From contig NZ_CP045809.1 of NCBI RefSeq assembly GCF_025273675.1, positions 2,294,001-2,358,000 of the forward strand: a stretch of DNA of 64,000 nucleotides, written 5' to 3'. Origin of the DNA: Gordonia pseudamarae. GTDB lineage: Bacteria > Actinomycetota > Actinomycetes > Mycobacteriales > Mycobacteriaceae. The notes beneath the pieces were generated by a model. That model made no database searches. It was not told the origin of the DNA and was given only the letters and a program-made list of their open reading frames with translations. Position 1 is the first letter of the stretch; each line of letters begins with the position of its first letter. Below, piece by piece: positions 46,860 to 57,984 of this stretch. A program made the translations under genes and the position numbers.

Positions 46860-48503
46860 GTGAGTACACCTCGCCGTACGGCCAAGCGGCCGGGACCTCG
46901 TAACGAGGTCGCGCCGTGGAAACCGTTGACCGTTTTCCTCGCCCTTCTCGCCATCGTGTACGGGCTGGTGTTCTTCACCGGCGGCGGTTCACCCGAACCC
47001 AAGCTCGGCATCGATCTGCAGGGCGGCACCCGGGTCACGCTCACGGCCCGGACCCCGGACGGCAAGACCCCGTCCAAGGATCAGCTCGACCAGGCCAAAC
47101 AGATCATCGAGAAGCGCGTCAACGGACTCGGCGTCGCCGGTTCGGAGGTGGTGGTCAACGGCAACAACCTGGTGATCACCGTCCCCGGTAACGACGGCAA
47201 ACAGGCCCGCACCCTGGGCCAGACGGCTCGGCTGTATGTCCGGCCGGTCACCACCGTGCAGCCGGCGGTCGTGCAGAAGCCCACCGAGCAGCCCGGCACC
47301 GACGCGGGTACCTCACCCGCGCAGGGCACCGAAGCCGAACGCAAGAAGGCGCAGGCCGCGATCGAGGAGCAGCGCAGACTGCGCCAGGCGCCGGCCGACG
47401 CCGACGAGAAGACCATCGCCGCGCTCACCGCGCACATGGCCAAGATGGACTGCTCACCCGAGTTCAACGATCCGCTGCGCGGCAACGACCTGCCCGACCA
47501 GTACTTGGTTGCTTGCTCTCAGGACGGCACCCAGGTGTACCTGATGGAACCGCAGATCATCGACGGCCGTGACATCGCCAGCGCCTCGGCCGGCACCAAC
47601 GACCGCGGTGAATGGGTCGTCATGGTCGAGTTCAAGGGCAAGGCCCGCGACTTCTGGCCCGACTACACCGGCAAGAACGTCGGCAAGCAGACGGCGTTCA
47701 CCCTCGACACCGAGGTCGTGTCGGCGCCGAGCATCAACGGTGCCATCACCACCAAGCAGACCGAGATCACCGGCTCCTTCAACCAGAGTTCGGCCAAGGA
47801 TCTGGCCAACGTCCTCAAGTACGGCTCGCTACCGCTGTCGTTCGAGGCCTCCGACGCCGAGACGGTGTCGGCGACCCTGGGCAAGGAGTCGTTGCGGGCG
47901 GGCCTGATCGCCGGCGCGGTCGGCCTGATCGCCTGCCTGCTGTACGCGCTGGCCTACTACCGGATGCTCGGTGTGCTCACCTTCCTGTCGCTGGTGCTGG
48001 CGGGCCTGCAGGTGTACGGCATCATCGTGCTGCTGGGCCGCTGGATCGGATTCACCCTGGACCTGGCCGGTATCGCCGGTCTGATCATCGGTATCGGTAT
48101 GACCGCCGACTCGTTCGTCGTCTACTTCGAACGCATCAAGGACGAGATACGCGAGGGCCGAACGTTCAGATCGGCCGTGCCGCGCGGTTGGGTCAGTGCG
48201 CGGCGCACCATTTGGACCGGAAACATGGTCAGTCTCATCGCCGCGGTCGTCATCTACATCCTGGCGATCGGTGAGGTCCGTGGTTTCGCGTTCACCCTGG
48301 GCCTGACCACCGTGCTCGACGTCGTGGTGGTGTTCCTGGTCACCCATCCGCTGGTGGTGCTCGCCACCCGGTCACCGTTGCTGTCCCGGCCGAACGTCAA
48401 CGGTCTCGGCGCGGTCAGTGAGGTCGCCGCCGAGCGCAGGGCGGCCGCACGTGCACAGGCAACGGCCAAGGCCGCCGAAGCAGCAGAAGGAGCGGTCCGG
48501 TGA
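46860..48503 (+). CDS. secD: Protein export membrane protein SecD
   Basis: 547 residues. The first membrane helix is followed by [15 protein letters not shown] (the signature of SecD), the P1 periplasmic domain with [20 protein letters not shown], a long Gln/Ala-rich insertion (about residues 140-190) typical of mycobacterial-type SecD, and five C-terminal helices including [26 protein letters not shown]. With SecF it uses proton motive force to help release exported proteins. GTG 46860 begins [11 protein letters not shown]. Its stop overlaps the secF start as GTGA. Confidence 0.96.
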   Translation: MSTPRRTAKRPGPRNEVAPWKPLTVFLALLAIVYGLVFFTGGGSPEPKLGIDLQGGTRVTLTARTPDGKTPSKDQLDQAKQIIEKRVNGLGVAGSEVVVNGNNLVITVPGNDGKQARTLGQTARLYVRPVTTVQPAVVQKPTEQPGTDAGTSPAQGTEAERKKAQAAIEEQRRLRQAPADADEKTIAALTAHMAKMDCSPEFNDPLRGNDLPDQYLVACSQDGTQVYLMEPQIIDGRDIASASAGTNDRGEWVVMVEFKGKARDFWPDYTGKNVGKQTAFTLDTEVVSAPSINGAITTKQTEITGSFNQSSAKDLANVLKYGSLPLSFEASDAETVSATLGKESLRAGLIAGAVGLIACLLYALAYYRMLGVLTFLSLVLAGLQVYGIIVLLGRWIGFTLDLAGIAGLIIGIGMTADSFVVYFERIKDEIREGRTFRSAVPRGWVSARRTIWTGNMVSLIAAVVIYILAIGEVRGFAFTLGLTTVLDVVVVFLVTHPLVVLATRSPLLSRPNVNGLGAVSEVAAERRAAARAQATAKAAEAAEGAVR

Positions 48504-49726
48504 CCACCCCCGACAACATCAGTGACAGCGCCGATCCCCGGCTTTCCGACGGGGGTTCGACCGGGGACGCGGCGGGCGAGCACACCGGCGCGTCGGAGGC
48601 CGATTTCGTCGCCGACACCAACCGGTCGTTCTTCTCGCGCCTGTACACCGGCACCGGCGCCTTCGACATCATCAGCAAACGCCGCACCTGGTACATCGTG
48701 ACACTGATCATGATCGCCATCTGCGGATTGTCGATCGGGCTGCGCGGGTTCACCTTCGGCATCGACTTCGAGGGCGGCACCCAGATCGCGCTGCCCGCCT
48801 CGTCCGAGGTCACCCGCGACGCCGTCGAAACCGTCTACTCAGACACCTTCGGCAAGGAACCGGAGACGGTGCAGTCGGCCGGCAGCGGCTCGAGCGCCAC
48901 CATCCAGCTGCGGTCCGAACATCTGACCCAGGACGAGACCATCGCGATCACCACCGCGCTCGCCGAGGCGTTCAGCGGGTCGATCACGGCCGACGACGTC
49001 TCCTCCTCGGATGTGAGCTCCACCTGGGGCAGCGAGATCACCGAGAAGATGATCATCGCGCTCGTGGTGTTCCTGGTGATCGTCTTCGTCTACATCGCGG
49101 TCCGTTTCGACCGGGAGATGTCGATCGCGGCGATGGCCTCACTGTTTCTGGACACGGTGTTCACCGCCGGCATCTATTCGATCGTCGGCTGGGAGGTGAC
49201 GCCGGCGACGGTGATCGGCCTGCTGACCATCCTGGGCTTCTCCATCTACGACACGGTGGTGGTCTTCGACAAGGTCTCGGAGAACACCCGCGGCTTCCTG
49301 CGCACCACCCGCCGCACCTACGCCGAACAGGCCAACCTGGCGGTCAACCAGACCCTCATGCGATCGATCAACACCACCGTCATCTCGGTGCTGCCGATCA
49401 TCGCACTGATGGTGATCGCGGTGTGGATGCTGGGCGTCGGCACGCTCAAGGACCTGGCACTGATCCAGTTCGTCGGCGTGATTGTCGGCGCCTACTCGTC
49501 GATCTTCCTGGCCGCGCCGCTGCTGGTGACGCTCAAGGAGATGCGTTCGGACGTCAAGGCGCACACCCGCAAGGTGCTTGAGCGTCGTGCCCGTATCGAG
49601 GCCGGTGAACCGGTCTCCACCAACCGCCGGGTCCGCACCGTCGGTGCCGGTCGCGGGGCCCGGACCGGTGGCGGCGACACGGCGGTACCGTCCGGGAAAC
49701 GCAGGAGCCGGGGCCAGAGCCGATAA
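48500..49726 (+). CDS. secF: Protein export membrane protein SecF
   Basis: 408 residues. [21 protein letters not shown] is the first helix, [17 protein letters not shown] the SecF signature, and the C-terminal helices include [21 protein letters not shown] and [19 protein letters not shown]. An N-terminal hydrophilic leader of about 55 residues and a basic C-terminal tail ([27 protein letters not shown]) flank the core. It acts with SecD and YajC at the SecYEG channel. GTG 48500 overlaps the secD stop. Confidence 0.96.
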   Translation: MTTPDNISDSADPRLSDGGSTGDAAGEHTGASEADFVADTNRSFFSRLYTGTGAFDIISKRRTWYIVTLIMIAICGLSIGLRGFTFGIDFEGGTQIALPASSEVTRDAVETVYSDTFGKEPETVQSAGSGSSATIQLRSEHLTQDETIAITTALAEAFSGSITADDVSSSDVSSTWGSEITEKMIIALVVFLVIVFVYIAVRFDREMSIAAMASLFLDTVFTAGIYSIVGWEVTPATVIGLLTILGFSIYDTVVVFDKVSENTRGFLRTTRRTYAEQANLAVNQTLMRSINTTVISVLPIIALMVIAVWMLGVGTLKDLALIQFVGVIVGAYSSIFLAAPLLVTLKEMRSDVKAHTRKVLERRARIEAGEPVSTNRRVRTVGAGRGARTGGGDTAVPSGKRRSRGQSR

Positions 49727-49729
49727 CGT
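49724..49729 (+). promoter_or_regulatory. Candidate -10 for the solute-binding lipoprotein, leaderless
   Basis: TAACGT overlaps the secF stop codon and ends seven bases before ATG 49737, which has no Shine-Dalgarno sequence. Sequence-based inference. Confidence 0.35.
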
Positions 49730-49736
49730 CGCGGTT

Positions 49737-51458
49737 ATGACAGAAAGACCTGGGCGGACCGCGGTACGGCTGCTGGCCCTGATGGTCGGTCTCGTCACCG
49801 GTGCCGGACTGGTGACCGGCTGCTCGGGCGAGGACCGTCCACCGACCATCGACTACATCGTCGATGCGGGCCTGACCACCTACAACGCGAACACCGTCGC
49901 CGGCAACGCCGACGGTTCGTTGATGGCGCTGACCAGGGTGCTGCCCGGATTCAGTCTGCTCGGCGATCGCGGCCAGGTGATGCCCGACCGAGACGTGGGC
50001 ACGGTCACCGTCACCGAGCAGGCCCCGCTGACCCTCCGGTACGCCTTCGCCCCGGAGGCGGCGTTCTCCGACGGCACACCGCTGGACTGCGACGACCTGC
50101 TGTTGGCGTGGGCGGCGATGAGCGGCCGATTCCCCGGGTTCACCCCGGCCACCACCGCCGGGTACCGCGACATCCGCCGCGTCGACTGCGCCGCCGGCGC
50201 CAAGGCCGCGACCGTCGTGTTCGCGGCCGGTCGCGTCTACCGGGACTGGTTGTCGTTGTTCGGCGCCGGAACGCTGCTGCCGGCGCACGTGGTGGCCCGC
50301 AAGGCGGGCGTGGCCGACATCGTCGGGGCGATCCGCGGCAACAACACCGCGGCCGTCCGCAAACTCGCCACGGCGTGGAACACCGGTTTCACCATTCCCG
50401 ACGGTGATCTGGACCCGGCCGACTTCCCGGCGTCCGGACCGTACCGCGTGGCCACCGCCGACACCGACGAAGGTCTCGTGCTGGTCCCCAACGATACCTG
50501 GTGGGCCGATGCGCCCACGGCCACGCGGATCGCGATCCGCGGCGCACGGCACGATCTGGCCGCCCTGGTCTCGGGCGATTTCGATGTCGCCGACGTGGCC
50601 GCCGGCATCGTCATCGGCGAGATCGCCGACCTCACCTCGACCGCGGCCCCGGCCGCAGACAACCCCACCTCGGGCAGTTCGCTGTCGGTCGACGAACTGG
50701 TGCTCGCCCAGCGCGGTGTGTTCGCCGACCCGCGAGTGCGTCAGGCCTTCGCGTTGTGCGTGCCCCGCCCCGCCATCGCCAAACAATTCGGCGGCGGATC
50801 ACCGATGTGGAATCTGCGCACCCTGCTGCCTTCGCACAGTTTCGCCGCACAGCTGAACGACCAGGTCGGGCTGCGCTACTCCCGTCCCGACATCATCCGG
50901 TCGCGGGCCCTGCTCGACGATGCGTCCGCATCGGGTGTGCCCGGGATCGGCAGCGGCGGGAACCGACTGACCGTACGGATCGGCTACCGCACCCCGCACG
51001 CCCGCGACAAGGCGTTGGTGGCGTTGATCGCCAACGAATGCCGCAAGGCCGGAATCACGGTGGCAGACGTCGGCACCGATACGCTGTCGCCGAGCGCGCT
51101 GGGCAGGCGGGCCGACGCGCTGCTCATCAGCAGCGGAGCCGGATTCGCCGCGTCGGGTGCGGCCAGCCCGATCCGCGACGCCTACCGTCTGCGCACCGGG
51201 GACCCACTCAACCTCGGCGGCGCGGACGATCCGCAGGTGTCGCAGGCGGTCGACCGGCTCGGCGTCGTCACCTCGGCGACCGGTCAACTCGAGGCATTCC
51301 GCACCATCGAGACCGGCGCCTGGTCGTCGATACTGTCGATCCCACTGGTCGTCACCGCGCGCGTGTACCGCTCGGGCGAGCGCGTGCGGCACGTGGTGCC
51401 CGGTCATGGACGCAACGGCACCGGATGGAATATGGACCGCTGGGTGCTCACCGAATGA
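49737..51458 (+). CDS. ABC transporter peptide/solute-binding lipoprotein (SBP family 5)
   Basis: 573 residues. The signal peptide ends in the lipobox LVTGC (Cys near residue 30), so it is a membrane-anchored lipoprotein. The body matches the DppA/OppA family: DGTPLDCDDLLLAWAAMSGRF (the family's 'SDGxPxTAxD' region), DFPASGPYRVATADTDEGLVLVPNDTWW, and the C-terminal lobe with PLVVTARVYRSGERVRHVVPG. The equivalent M. tuberculosis gene at this position is Rv2585c. No permease or ATPase genes accompany it, so its transporter partner is elsewhere or it has another role. It begins 10 bases after secF. Confidence 0.88.
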   Translation: MTERPGRTAVRLLALMVGLVTGAGLVTGCSGEDRPPTIDYIVDAGLTTYNANTVAGNADGSLMALTRVLPGFSLLGDRGQVMPDRDVGTVTVTEQAPLTLRYAFAPEAAFSDGTPLDCDDLLLAWAAMSGRFPGFTPATTAGYRDIRRVDCAAGAKAATVVFAAGRVYRDWLSLFGAGTLLPAHVVARKAGVADIVGAIRGNNTAAVRKLATAWNTGFTIPDGDLDPADFPASGPYRVATADTDEGLVLVPNDTWWADAPTATRIAIRGARHDLAALVSGDFDVADVAAGIVIGEIADLTSTAAPAADNPTSGSSLSVDELVLAQRGVFADPRVRQAFALCVPRPAIAKQFGGGSPMWNLRTLLPSHSFAAQLNDQVGLRYSRPDIIRSRALLDDASASGVPGIGSGGNRLTVRIGYRTPHARDKALVALIANECRKAGITVADVGTDTLSPSALGRRADALLISSGAGFAASGAASPIRDAYRLRTGDPLNLGGADDPQVSQAVDRLGVVTSATGQLEAFRTIETGAWSSILSIPLVVTARVYRSGERVRHVVPGHGRNGTGWNMDRWVLTE

Positions 51459-51495
51459 GCCGGTCCGGGCTCGTACACCGATGGCGCGCTCTTGC

Positions 51496-51501
51496 TACAG
51501 T
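51496..51501 (+). promoter_or_regulatory. Candidate -10 for apt, leaderless
   Basis: TACAGT ends six bases before GTG 51508; there is no ribosome-binding site between. Sequence-based inference. Confidence 0.4.
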
Positions 51502-51507
51502 TCGCCG

Positions 51508-52092
51508 GTGACCCCCTCCGACGACCGTCGCACCGGCAGCGCACAGCATCCACTCGATGAGGCGCGGGCGGCCATCGCCCGCCACACCAGACTCGTCGCC
51601 GACTTCCCGAGTCCCGGGGTGCAGTTCAAGGATCTGACCCCGGTGTTCGCCGAACCGGCCGGATTCTCCTCGATCATCGGCGCCCTGGCGCACGGGTGCC
51701 CCGAGGTCGATCTGGTGGGCGGTATCGACGCCCGGGGCTTCCTGCTCGGCGGGGCGGTGGCGCGGGATCTGGGCGTCGGGGTGCTGGCGGTACGCAAACA
51801 GGGCAAGCTGCCACCGCCCGTGCGCACCGTCAGCTACAGCCTCGAATACGGCACAGCGGCACTGGAGATTCCGGCCGACGGCCTCGACCTGGCGGGTCGG
51901 CGGGTGCTGCTCGTCGACGACGTCCTGGCCACCGGCGGTACCGCGGTCGCGGCGGCGACACTGCTGCGTGAGGCGGGTGCGCATGTGGTGCGCGTGTCGG
52001 TGATCATGGAACTGGCGGCCCTGGGCGGCCGGGCCACCATCGCCGAGGGCATCGGCCCCGACATCGAGGTGCACGCACTGGTCGCCGACTAG
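51508..52092 (+). CDS. apt: Adenine phosphoribosyltransferase
   Basis: 194 residues. The PRPP-binding motif is VLLVDDVLATGGTAVAAATLLREAG, with GGIDARGFLLGGAVAR and the flexible-loop region RKQGKLPPPVRTVSYSLEYG, all standard for Apt. It salvages adenine to AMP. The PSPGVQFKDLTPVF segment is the family's N-terminal signature. GTG 51508 is chosen because it starts the conserved reading frame and has a -10 just upstream. It precedes relA, an arrangement conserved in mycolic-acid bacteria that links purine salvage and (p)ppGpp control. Confidence 0.95.
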   Translation: MTPSDDRRTGSAQHPLDEARAAIARHTRLVADFPSPGVQFKDLTPVFAEPAGFSSIIGALAHGCPEVDLVGGIDARGFLLGGAVARDLGVGVLAVRKQGKLPPPVRTVSYSLEYGTAALEIPADGLDLAGRRVLLVDDVLATGGTAVAAATLLREAGAHVVRVSVIMELAALGGRATIAEGIGPDIEVHALVAD

Positions 52093-52204
52093 ACTGTGAC
52101 GATGTGTTCGGGCCGACCGGTTCACCGCGCCGATCCGGTGGGCGGGGCGTGCGGGACCGGACAGATATACGCCGCGCAACGGCACACCGGCTGAAGGAGA
52201 CGGC

Positions 52205-54577
52205 ATGGCAGAGGACACAGACACCGTGGCGATGTCCGCCGGCGCCGTGGAGCCGCCGGACGCCGACGAGCAGCCGGGCGAGACCCGGGACGAACAGGTG
52301 CGGGACGAGCCGGTGCCGTCGTCGGCATCACGCCGGGTGCGGGCCCGACTGGCCCGGCGGATGACCGCGACCCGCAGTCAGGTGCGTCCGGTCCTGGAAC
52401 CGCTGGTCACCCTGCACCGCGACATCTACCCCAAGGCCGATATCGCCAAGCTGCAACGCGCCTACGATGTCGCCGACGAACGGCATGCGGGCCAGAACCG
52501 TAAATCGGGCGACCCGTACATCACCCATCCACTCGCGGTGGCCACCATCCTCGCCGACCTCGGGATGGACACCACCACCCTGATCGCCGCCCTCCTGCAC
52601 GACACGGTCGAGGACACCGGGTATTCGCTGGAGCAGCTAGAAGCGGAGTTCGGTGCCGAGGTGGCCCATCTGGTCGACGGGGTCACCAAACTCGACAAGG
52701 TGGCACTCGGCAGCGCGGCCGAGGCCGAGACCATCCGCAAGATGATCATCGCGATGGCCCGCGATCCGCGGGTGCTTGTGATCAAGGTGGCCGACCGGCT
52801 GCACAACATGCGCACCATGCGGTTCCTGCCGCCGGAGAAGCAGGCCCGAAAAGCCCGCGAAACCCTGGAAGTCATTGCCCCACTGGCGCATAGGCTCGGT
52901 ATGGCCACGGTGAAGTGGGAGCTCGAAGACCTCTCGTTCGCGATCCTGCACCCGAAGAAGTATGAGGAGATCGTGCGCCTGGTGGCCGACCGGGCACCTT
53001 CGCGTGACACATATCTGGCGCGGGTGCGCGCCGACATCACCAACGCCCTGGCCGCCACCCGCATCACCGCGGTGGTCGAGGGCAGGCCCAAGCACTACTG
53101 GTCGATCTATCAGAAGATGATCGTCAAGGGCCGCGACTTCGACGACATCCACGACCTGGTGGGTGTGCGCATCCTGTGTGACGAGGTGCGCGACTGCTAT
53201 GCAGCGGTCGGTGTGGTGCATTCGCTGTGGCAACCGATGGCCGGACGGTTCAAGGACTACATCGCCCAGCCGCGCTACGGGGTGTACCAGTCGCTGCACA
53301 CCACCGTCATCGGTCCCGAGGGCAAACCCCTGGAGGTGCAGATCCGGACGCAGGAGATGCATCGCACCGCCGAATTCGGCATCGCCGCGCACTGGCGGTA
53401 CAAGGAGAGCGGCTACCGCGCCAGGGGCAGTAAGAAGTCCGACATCGCCGAGGTCGACGACATGGCGTGGATGCGCCAGCTGCTCGACTGGCAGCGGGAG
53501 GCCGCCGACCCGGGTGAGTTCCTGGAGTCGTTGCGGTTCGATCTGGCGGCCCGCGAGATCTTCGTGTTCACCCCCAAGGGGGATGTCATCACCCTGCCGG
53601 CCGGGTCGACGCCCGTCGATTTCGCCTACGCGGTGCACACCGAGGTCGGCCACCGGTGTATCGGTGCCCGCGTCAACGGCCGGCTCGTCGCCCTCGAACG
53701 CACTCTGGAGAACGGCGAGGTCGTGGAGGTCTTCACCTCCAAAGCGCCCAACGCCGGCCCCAGCAAGGACTGGCAGAGCTTTGTGGTGTCCCCGCGCGCC
53801 AAGGCCAAGATCCGGCAGTGGTTCGCCAAGGAACGCCGCGAGGAGGCGCTCGAATCCGGCAAGGACGCCATCGTCAAGGAGGTCCGCCGCGGCGGGTTGC
53901 CGATCCAGCGGCTGATGAACGCCGAATCGATGGCGGCGATCGCCAAGGAACTGCGGTATGCCGACGTCAGCGCCCTGTACACGGCGGTCGGGGAGAACCA
54001 TGTATCGGCGCGCCATGTTGTCAACCGGCTCGTCGCCGTTCTCGGCGGCATCGACGACGCGGTCGACGCGATCGCCGAACGGTCCACACCGTCGACGCTG
54101 CCGACGCGCGGGCGCCGAGGTGGCGACGCCGGTGTCATCGTCGCCGGTATCGAGGGCGTGGTGGCCAAGCTCGCCAAATGCTGCACCCCGGTTCCCGGTG
54201 ACGAGATCATGGGTTTCGTGACGCGCGGCGGCGCGGTCAGTGTGCACCGCACCGACTGCACCAACGTCAGTGCCCTGCGCGATCAGCCCGAGCGGATCGT
54301 CGAGGTCACCTGGGCGCCGTCACCGGAGTCGGTGTTCCTCGTCGCCATCCAGGTGGAGGCGCTCGACCGGCATCGGCTGCTGTCGGATGTGACCAAGGTG
54401 CTCGCCGACGAACGGGTCAACATCCTGTCCGCATCGGTCACCACCAGCCGCGACCGGGTGGCGGTCAGCAAGTTCACCTTCGAGATGGGCGATCCCAAAC
54501 ACCTCGGTCACGTGTTGAACGTGGTGCGCAACGTCGAAGGCGTCTACGACGTCTACCGCGTCACCTCGGCCGCATAG
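52205..54577 (+). CDS. relA: Bifunctional (p)ppGpp synthetase/hydrolase Rel
   Basis: 790 residues. The HD hydrolase domain has [18 protein letters not shown] and [17 protein letters not shown] (about residue 131). The synthetase domain has [20 protein letters not shown] (about 311), whose RDFDD motif marks a bifunctional enzyme, plus [14 protein letters not shown] and [22 protein letters not shown] ([29 protein letters not shown], split around residues 455-485), the zinc-finger-like [18 protein letters not shown] and ACT (from about 700) follow. It makes and degrades the starvation alarmone. ATG 52205 follows GAAGGAGA. Confidence 0.97.
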   Translation: MAEDTDTVAMSAGAVEPPDADEQPGETRDEQVRDEPVPSSASRRVRARLARRMTATRSQVRPVLEPLVTLHRDIYPKADIAKLQRAYDVADERHAGQNRKSGDPYITHPLAVATILADLGMDTTTLIAALLHDTVEDTGYSLEQLEAEFGAEVAHLVDGVTKLDKVALGSAAEAETIRKMIIAMARDPRVLVIKVADRLHNMRTMRFLPPEKQARKARETLEVIAPLAHRLGMATVKWELEDLSFAILHPKKYEEIVRLVADRAPSRDTYLARVRADITNALAATRITAVVEGRPKHYWSIYQKMIVKGRDFDDIHDLVGVRILCDEVRDCYAAVGVVHSLWQPMAGRFKDYIAQPRYGVYQSLHTTVIGPEGKPLEVQIRTQEMHRTAEFGIAAHWRYKESGYRARGSKKSDIAEVDDMAWMRQLLDWQREAADPGEFLESLRFDLAAREIFVFTPKGDVITLPAGSTPVDFAYAVHTEVGHRCIGARVNGRLVALERTLENGEVVEVFTSKAPNAGPSKDWQSFVVSPRAKAKIRQWFAKERREEALESGKDAIVKEVRRGGLPIQRLMNAESMAAIAKELRYADVSALYTAVGENHVSARHVVNRLVAVLGGIDDAVDAIAERSTPSTLPTRGRRGGDAGVIVAGIEGVVAKLAKCCTPVPGDEIMGFVTRGGAVSVHRTDCTNVSALRDQPERIVEVTWAPSPESVFLVAIQVEALDRHRLLSDVTKVLADERVNILSASVTTSRDRVAVSKFTFEMGDPKHLGHVLNVVRNVEGVYDVYRVTSAA

Positions 54578-54604
54578 GCGCGAACCGACATCGTCGTCGT
54601 GCGT

Positions 54605-54690
54605 GGTTTCGGGGCTCGTAGGCTCATACCTCAACCGGCGGGTTGTCGCTGGTTGAGGTGTGAGGAGCGTCAGCGACGAGCCTCGAAACC
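54605..54690. repeat. Imperfect inverted intergenic repeat element
   Basis: GGTTTCGGGGCTCG (54605-54618) pairs with CGAGCCTCGAAACC (54677-54690), and ACCTCAACC (54628-54636) pairs with GGTTGAGGT (54651-54659), giving a long imperfect stem-loop. A further part copy, GGTTTCGAGGCTCG, is at about 54718-54731. I associate this motif family (cGAGGCTCG with tcACACCTCAACC) with intergenic repeats of Gordonia-like genomes, from memory only. It lies between the convergent relA and cyclophilin genes. Confidence 0.7.
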
Positions 54691-54756
54691 CGGTGAGATG
54701 AGCATGTCGTCTCGTGTGGTTTCGAGGCTCGCGTCGACGACGGCCGGATGGGGCGG

Positions 54757-55671
54757 TCAGTCCTTGATGGTTGCGGTGGCGATGTTGACCGGCAGTTTCG
54801 GTGCGCCGTCCTCTTTGCTGCCGGACGCGCCGGGCACGATACCGCCCTTGGCGACCTTGTCGAGCACGGCGAGACCGGCGTCGCCGACGGTGCCGACGAC
54901 CGCGTAGTCGGCGGGCAGGGTGGTGTCACCGATGACCAGGAAGAACTGGCTCGACCCGGAGTTGGCCTGTCCGTTGTTGGCGATGGCGATGGTGCCGCGC
55001 GGATAGGTGACGGCCTGTTGTCCCATCGCGTTGGGGGTGCCGGAGGCCTTGAGGCCGGTGGGCGGTTCGTCGGGGCTGGTCCAGCCGGGCCCACCCATGC
55101 CGGTGCCGCTGGGGTCACCGCACTGAAGGACCTTCAGCGTCGCACTCGAGGTCATCCGGTGGCAGCTGGTGTTGTCGAAGAACTTCGCCCTGATCAGCGT
55201 TTCGATGGCACCGGTGTTGCACGGGGCCGATTCACGCTTGAGCGTCACCGGGATCGCGCCCTGGTTGGTGTCGAACACCGCGTCGAGGGTGCCCTTTTTG
55301 AGCTGCTTGTCGCCGGGTTTGGGGGAGGACCTCTTCTTTGCCAGGTAATCCTCGACCTGCTTGTTGTACTCGACGACCTGTTCGCGGTATTCGGCGCGCT
55401 GGGCTGCCGGGACCTGCGCGGGCGGGTCCACCGGCTGCGTTTGCGGATCTTCCTGCGGACCCCACACACACGCGGTCCAGCGTTCCTTCTCGCGGTCGTC
55501 GGACACCTTCTTGACCACCAGGCCGGTGATGGTTCCGGCCACCACGACGACCACCGCCACCGAGACCCCGATGATGGTCATCCGGCGTTTGCGCGCGGCA
55601 CGCTGCTCGCTTTCCAAACGCTCTTCCAGTTTGCGTTTGGCCGCTTGTCGGCGCTCCTCATTGGTCGACAC
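54757..55671 (-). CDS. ppiB: Membrane-anchored cyclophilin-type peptidyl-prolyl isomerase
   Basis: 304 residues. A charged cytoplasmic N-terminus (KRKLEERLESEQRAARKRR) is followed by one membrane helix (ITIIGVSVAVVVVVAGTITG region, about 31-53), a coiled linker and an extracytoplasmic cyclophilin domain (130-304). Visible pieces are NTSCHRMTSSATLKVLQCGD, PSGTGMGGPGW, GTIAIANNGQANSGSSQFFLV and PADYAVVGTVGDAGLAVLD. The usual FHRV/F..QGGDP residues vary, so activity may be low. It is transcribed leftward between relA and a rightward hydrolase, the same inverted orientation as Rv2582 in M. tuberculosis. Confidence 0.9.
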   Translation of the reverse strand: MSTNEERRQAAKRKLEERLESEQRAARKRRMTIIGVSVAVVVVVAGTITGLVVKKVSDDREKERWTACVWGPQEDPQTQPVDPPAQVPAAQRAEYREQVVEYNKQVEDYLAKKRSSPKPGDKQLKKGTLDAVFDTNQGAIPVTLKRESAPCNTGAIETLIRAKFFDNTSCHRMTSSATLKVLQCGDPSGTGMGGPGWTSPDEPPTGLKASGTPNAMGQQAVTYPRGTIAIANNGQANSGSSQFFLVIGDTTLPADYAVVGTVGDAGLAVLDKVAKGGIVPGASGSKEDGAPKLPVNIATATIKD

Positions 55672-55797
55672 GCTGGTGAACCCTCCCTGTGGACGTCGGC
55701 GCTACTCGACTCGCCAGTGTGCCAGCACTACCTGAGAGTCGGGCACGGCGGGTACTGGCGCCGACGACCCGGCGGGCCCGCGCGCGCGGAGCCCTGC

Positions 55798-55803
55798 GAC
55801 AAT
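55798..55803 (+). promoter_or_regulatory. Candidate -10 for the metallo-hydrolase gene, leaderless
   Basis: GACAAT ends six bases before ATG 55810, with no ribosome-binding site visible. It lies in the 138-base gap between the divergent cyclophilin gene and this gene. Confidence 0.35.
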
Positions 55804-55809
55804 GGGCCG

Positions 55810-56541
55810 ATGCTGATCACCGGGTTTCCCGCCGGAATGTTCCAGACCAACTGCTATCTGCTCGCCCCGCAGCCGGGTGGGCAGGCGGTCATCATCGACC
55901 CCGGTCAGGACGCCGCGCCCCAGGTCAGGGCGTTGCTCGCCGAACATGACCTCACCCCGGCGGCGGTGCTGCTGACCCATGGGCATCTCGATCACACCTG
56001 GAATGCCACCGAGTTGTGTGACGAGTTCGCGATCCCGGCCTACATCCATACCGCCGACCGTCCGATGCTCACCGATCCCGGGATGGGGTTGGGTCGGGCG
56101 TTGGGTCAGCTGATCGGCGACACCGTGTTCACCGAGCCGCGCCGGGTCATCGAATTCGTCGACGGTGAGACGGTGGAGATCGCCGGTCTGCGCTTCACGG
56201 TCGATCTGGCACCCGGCCACACGCGGGGTTCGGTGTTGCTGGGCATCGACGTGGAGGTACCCGTGGACGGTGCCGGGGATGCCGCCGATCCGGCGGTCAC
56301 CACGGTTCCGGTCTGTTTTTCCGGTGACGTACTGTTTGCGGGGTCGATCGGCCGGACCGATCTGCCCGGTGGTGACCACGACCAGTTGCTCGAATCGATC
56401 GAGAAGAAGCTGCTGCCGCTGCCCGACGAGACTCAGGTGCTGCCCGGTCACGGGCCGCAGACCTCGATCGGCGCTGAACGCGCCACCAACCCGTTCCTGC
56501 TCGGGATCGGGACCGAGAAGAAGGGACGATTCGGACTGTGA
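55810..56541 (+). CDS. Metallo-beta-lactamase-fold hydrolase (glyoxalase II-like)
   Basis: 243 residues. The metal-binding motif HxHxDH is [18 protein letters not shown]; further ligands are in [37 protein letters not shown] and [14 protein letters not shown]. Proteins of this subfamily are assigned as glyoxalase II-like thioester hydrolases; the actual substrate is unknown. An insertion of about 15 residues ([17 protein letters not shown]) sits between the third and fourth motifs. Its stop overlaps the hisS start, so the two are translationally coupled, as at the equivalent M. tuberculosis position (Rv2581c-hisS). Confidence 0.9.
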   Translation: MLITGFPAGMFQTNCYLLAPQPGGQAVIIDPGQDAAPQVRALLAEHDLTPAAVLLTHGHLDHTWNATELCDEFAIPAYIHTADRPMLTDPGMGLGRALGQLIGDTVFTEPRRVIEFVDGETVEIAGLRFTVDLAPGHTRGSVLLGIDVEVPVDGAGDAADPAVTTVPVCFSGDVLFAGSIGRTDLPGGDHDQLLESIEKKLLPLPDETQVLPGHGPQTSIGAERATNPFLLGIGTEKKGRFGL

Positions 56542-57803
56542 GCGCCGAATTCCAGGCACCACGGGGCATCCCGGATTATTTTCCACCCGCGTCGGCGGAT
56601 TTCCGCCGTGTCCGCGACACGCTGACCGACGCCGCGCGCCGCGCCGGCTACGGCCACATCGAGTTGCCGATCTTCGAGGACACCGGCTTGTTCGCGCGGG
56701 GGGTCGGTGAATCCACTGACGTGGTCAGCAAGGAGATGTACACCTTCGCCGACCGTGGGGGGCGGTCGGTGACGTTGCGGCCCGAGGGTACGGCCGGGGT
56801 GATGCGGGCGGTGATCCAGCACGGTCTGGACCGGGGACAGCTCCCGGTCAAGCTCTGCTACGCCGGGCCGTTCTTCCGCTACGAGAAGCCGCAGGAGGGT
56901 CGCTATCGCCAGTTGCAGCAGGTCGGGGTGGAGGCCATCGGCGTGGACGATCCGGCGCTCGATGCCGAGGTGATCGCGATCGCCGACGAGGGGTATCGGC
57001 GGCTGGGTCTGTCGGGATTCCGGCTGGAGATCACCTCGCTCGGCGACGACGAGTCCCGGCCCCGCTATCGGGAGGCGCTGCAGCAGTTCCTGTTCGGCCT
57101 CGACCTGGATGAGCCCACGCGCAAGCGGGCAGAGATCAACCCGCTGCGCGTTCTCGACGACAAGCGGCCGGAGATCAAGGAGGCCACTGCAGGCGCACCG
57201 CTGCTGCTGGACTATCTGAGCGATGCCGCGCGCGAGCATTTCGATATCGTCCTGGGCCATCTGGCCCGGCTGGGCGTTCCGTACGAGATCAATCCGCGGC
57301 TGGTCCGCGGGCTCGACTACTACACCAAGACGACCTTCGAATTCGTCCACGACGGTTTGGGCGCGCAGTCCGGGATCGGCGGGGGCGGCCGCTACGACGG
57401 GCTGATGCGGCAGATCGGCGGCAAACAGGATCTGTCGGGTATCGGTTTCGGAATCGGTGTGGACCGTACGATCCTGGCGATGCGGGCCGAGGGTGTCGCG
57501 GATGCCGAGGCGGCCCGCTGCCAGGTGTTCGGGGTGCCGATGGGTGCGGCGGCGAAGGCCGAACTCGTTGCGCTGGCCGGTCGGTTGCGTGCGGCCGGGA
57601 TCAGTGTGGACCTGGCCTACGGTGACCGCGGGCTCAAGGGCGCGATGAAGGCCGCCGACCGTTCGGGTGCGCGGCTGGCGCTCGTCCTGGGTGAACGGGA
57701 GATCGAGGAGGGCGTGATCGAGGTCAAGGACCTGTCGAACGGCGAGCAGCGCACGGCGGCCCTGGGCACCGTGGTCGACGAGGTGATCGCCACCCTCGGC
57801 TGA
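56538..57803 (+). CDS. hisS: Histidyl-tRNA synthetase
   Basis: 421 residues. Class II motifs: [21 protein letters not shown] and [20 protein letters not shown] (motif 2 region with [21 protein letters not shown]), the histidine-specific [14 protein letters not shown], and [30 protein letters not shown] (motif 3, in two parts). The anticodon-binding domain follows (from about 330). It charges tRNA-His. GTG 56538 overlaps the hydrolase stop. It ends the conserved block; 181 bases to the next gene contain no gene I can support. Confidence 0.97.
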   Translation: MSAEFQAPRGIPDYFPPASADFRRVRDTLTDAARRAGYGHIELPIFEDTGLFARGVGESTDVVSKEMYTFADRGGRSVTLRPEGTAGVMRAVIQHGLDRGQLPVKLCYAGPFFRYEKPQEGRYRQLQQVGVEAIGVDDPALDAEVIAIADEGYRRLGLSGFRLEITSLGDDESRPRYREALQQFLFGLDLDEPTRKRAEINPLRVLDDKRPEIKEATAGAPLLLDYLSDAAREHFDIVLGHLARLGVPYEINPRLVRGLDYYTKTTFEFVHDGLGAQSGIGGGGRYDGLMRQIGGKQDLSGIGFGIGVDRTILAMRAEGVADAEAARCQVFGVPMGAAAKAELVALAGRLRAAGISVDLAYGDRGLKGAMKAADRSGARLALVLGEREIEEGVIEVKDLSNGEQRTAALGTVVDEVIATLG

Positions 57804-57984
57804 GCGCCGGGGCCGGTGGACGGCGTGGCCTCACCCACGTTGTTTCTCAGCTATGAAATAGCCGACACGGACGTTTGGCCCTCCGCCGGCACCGGCGGCG
57901 GTGGCAGACTGGATGTGGACGGAAATGTCCTGGTGAGCGCTATGCTGGTCGCTGATCTGGGCGGCCGGCGAGGGAAGAGGTGTG

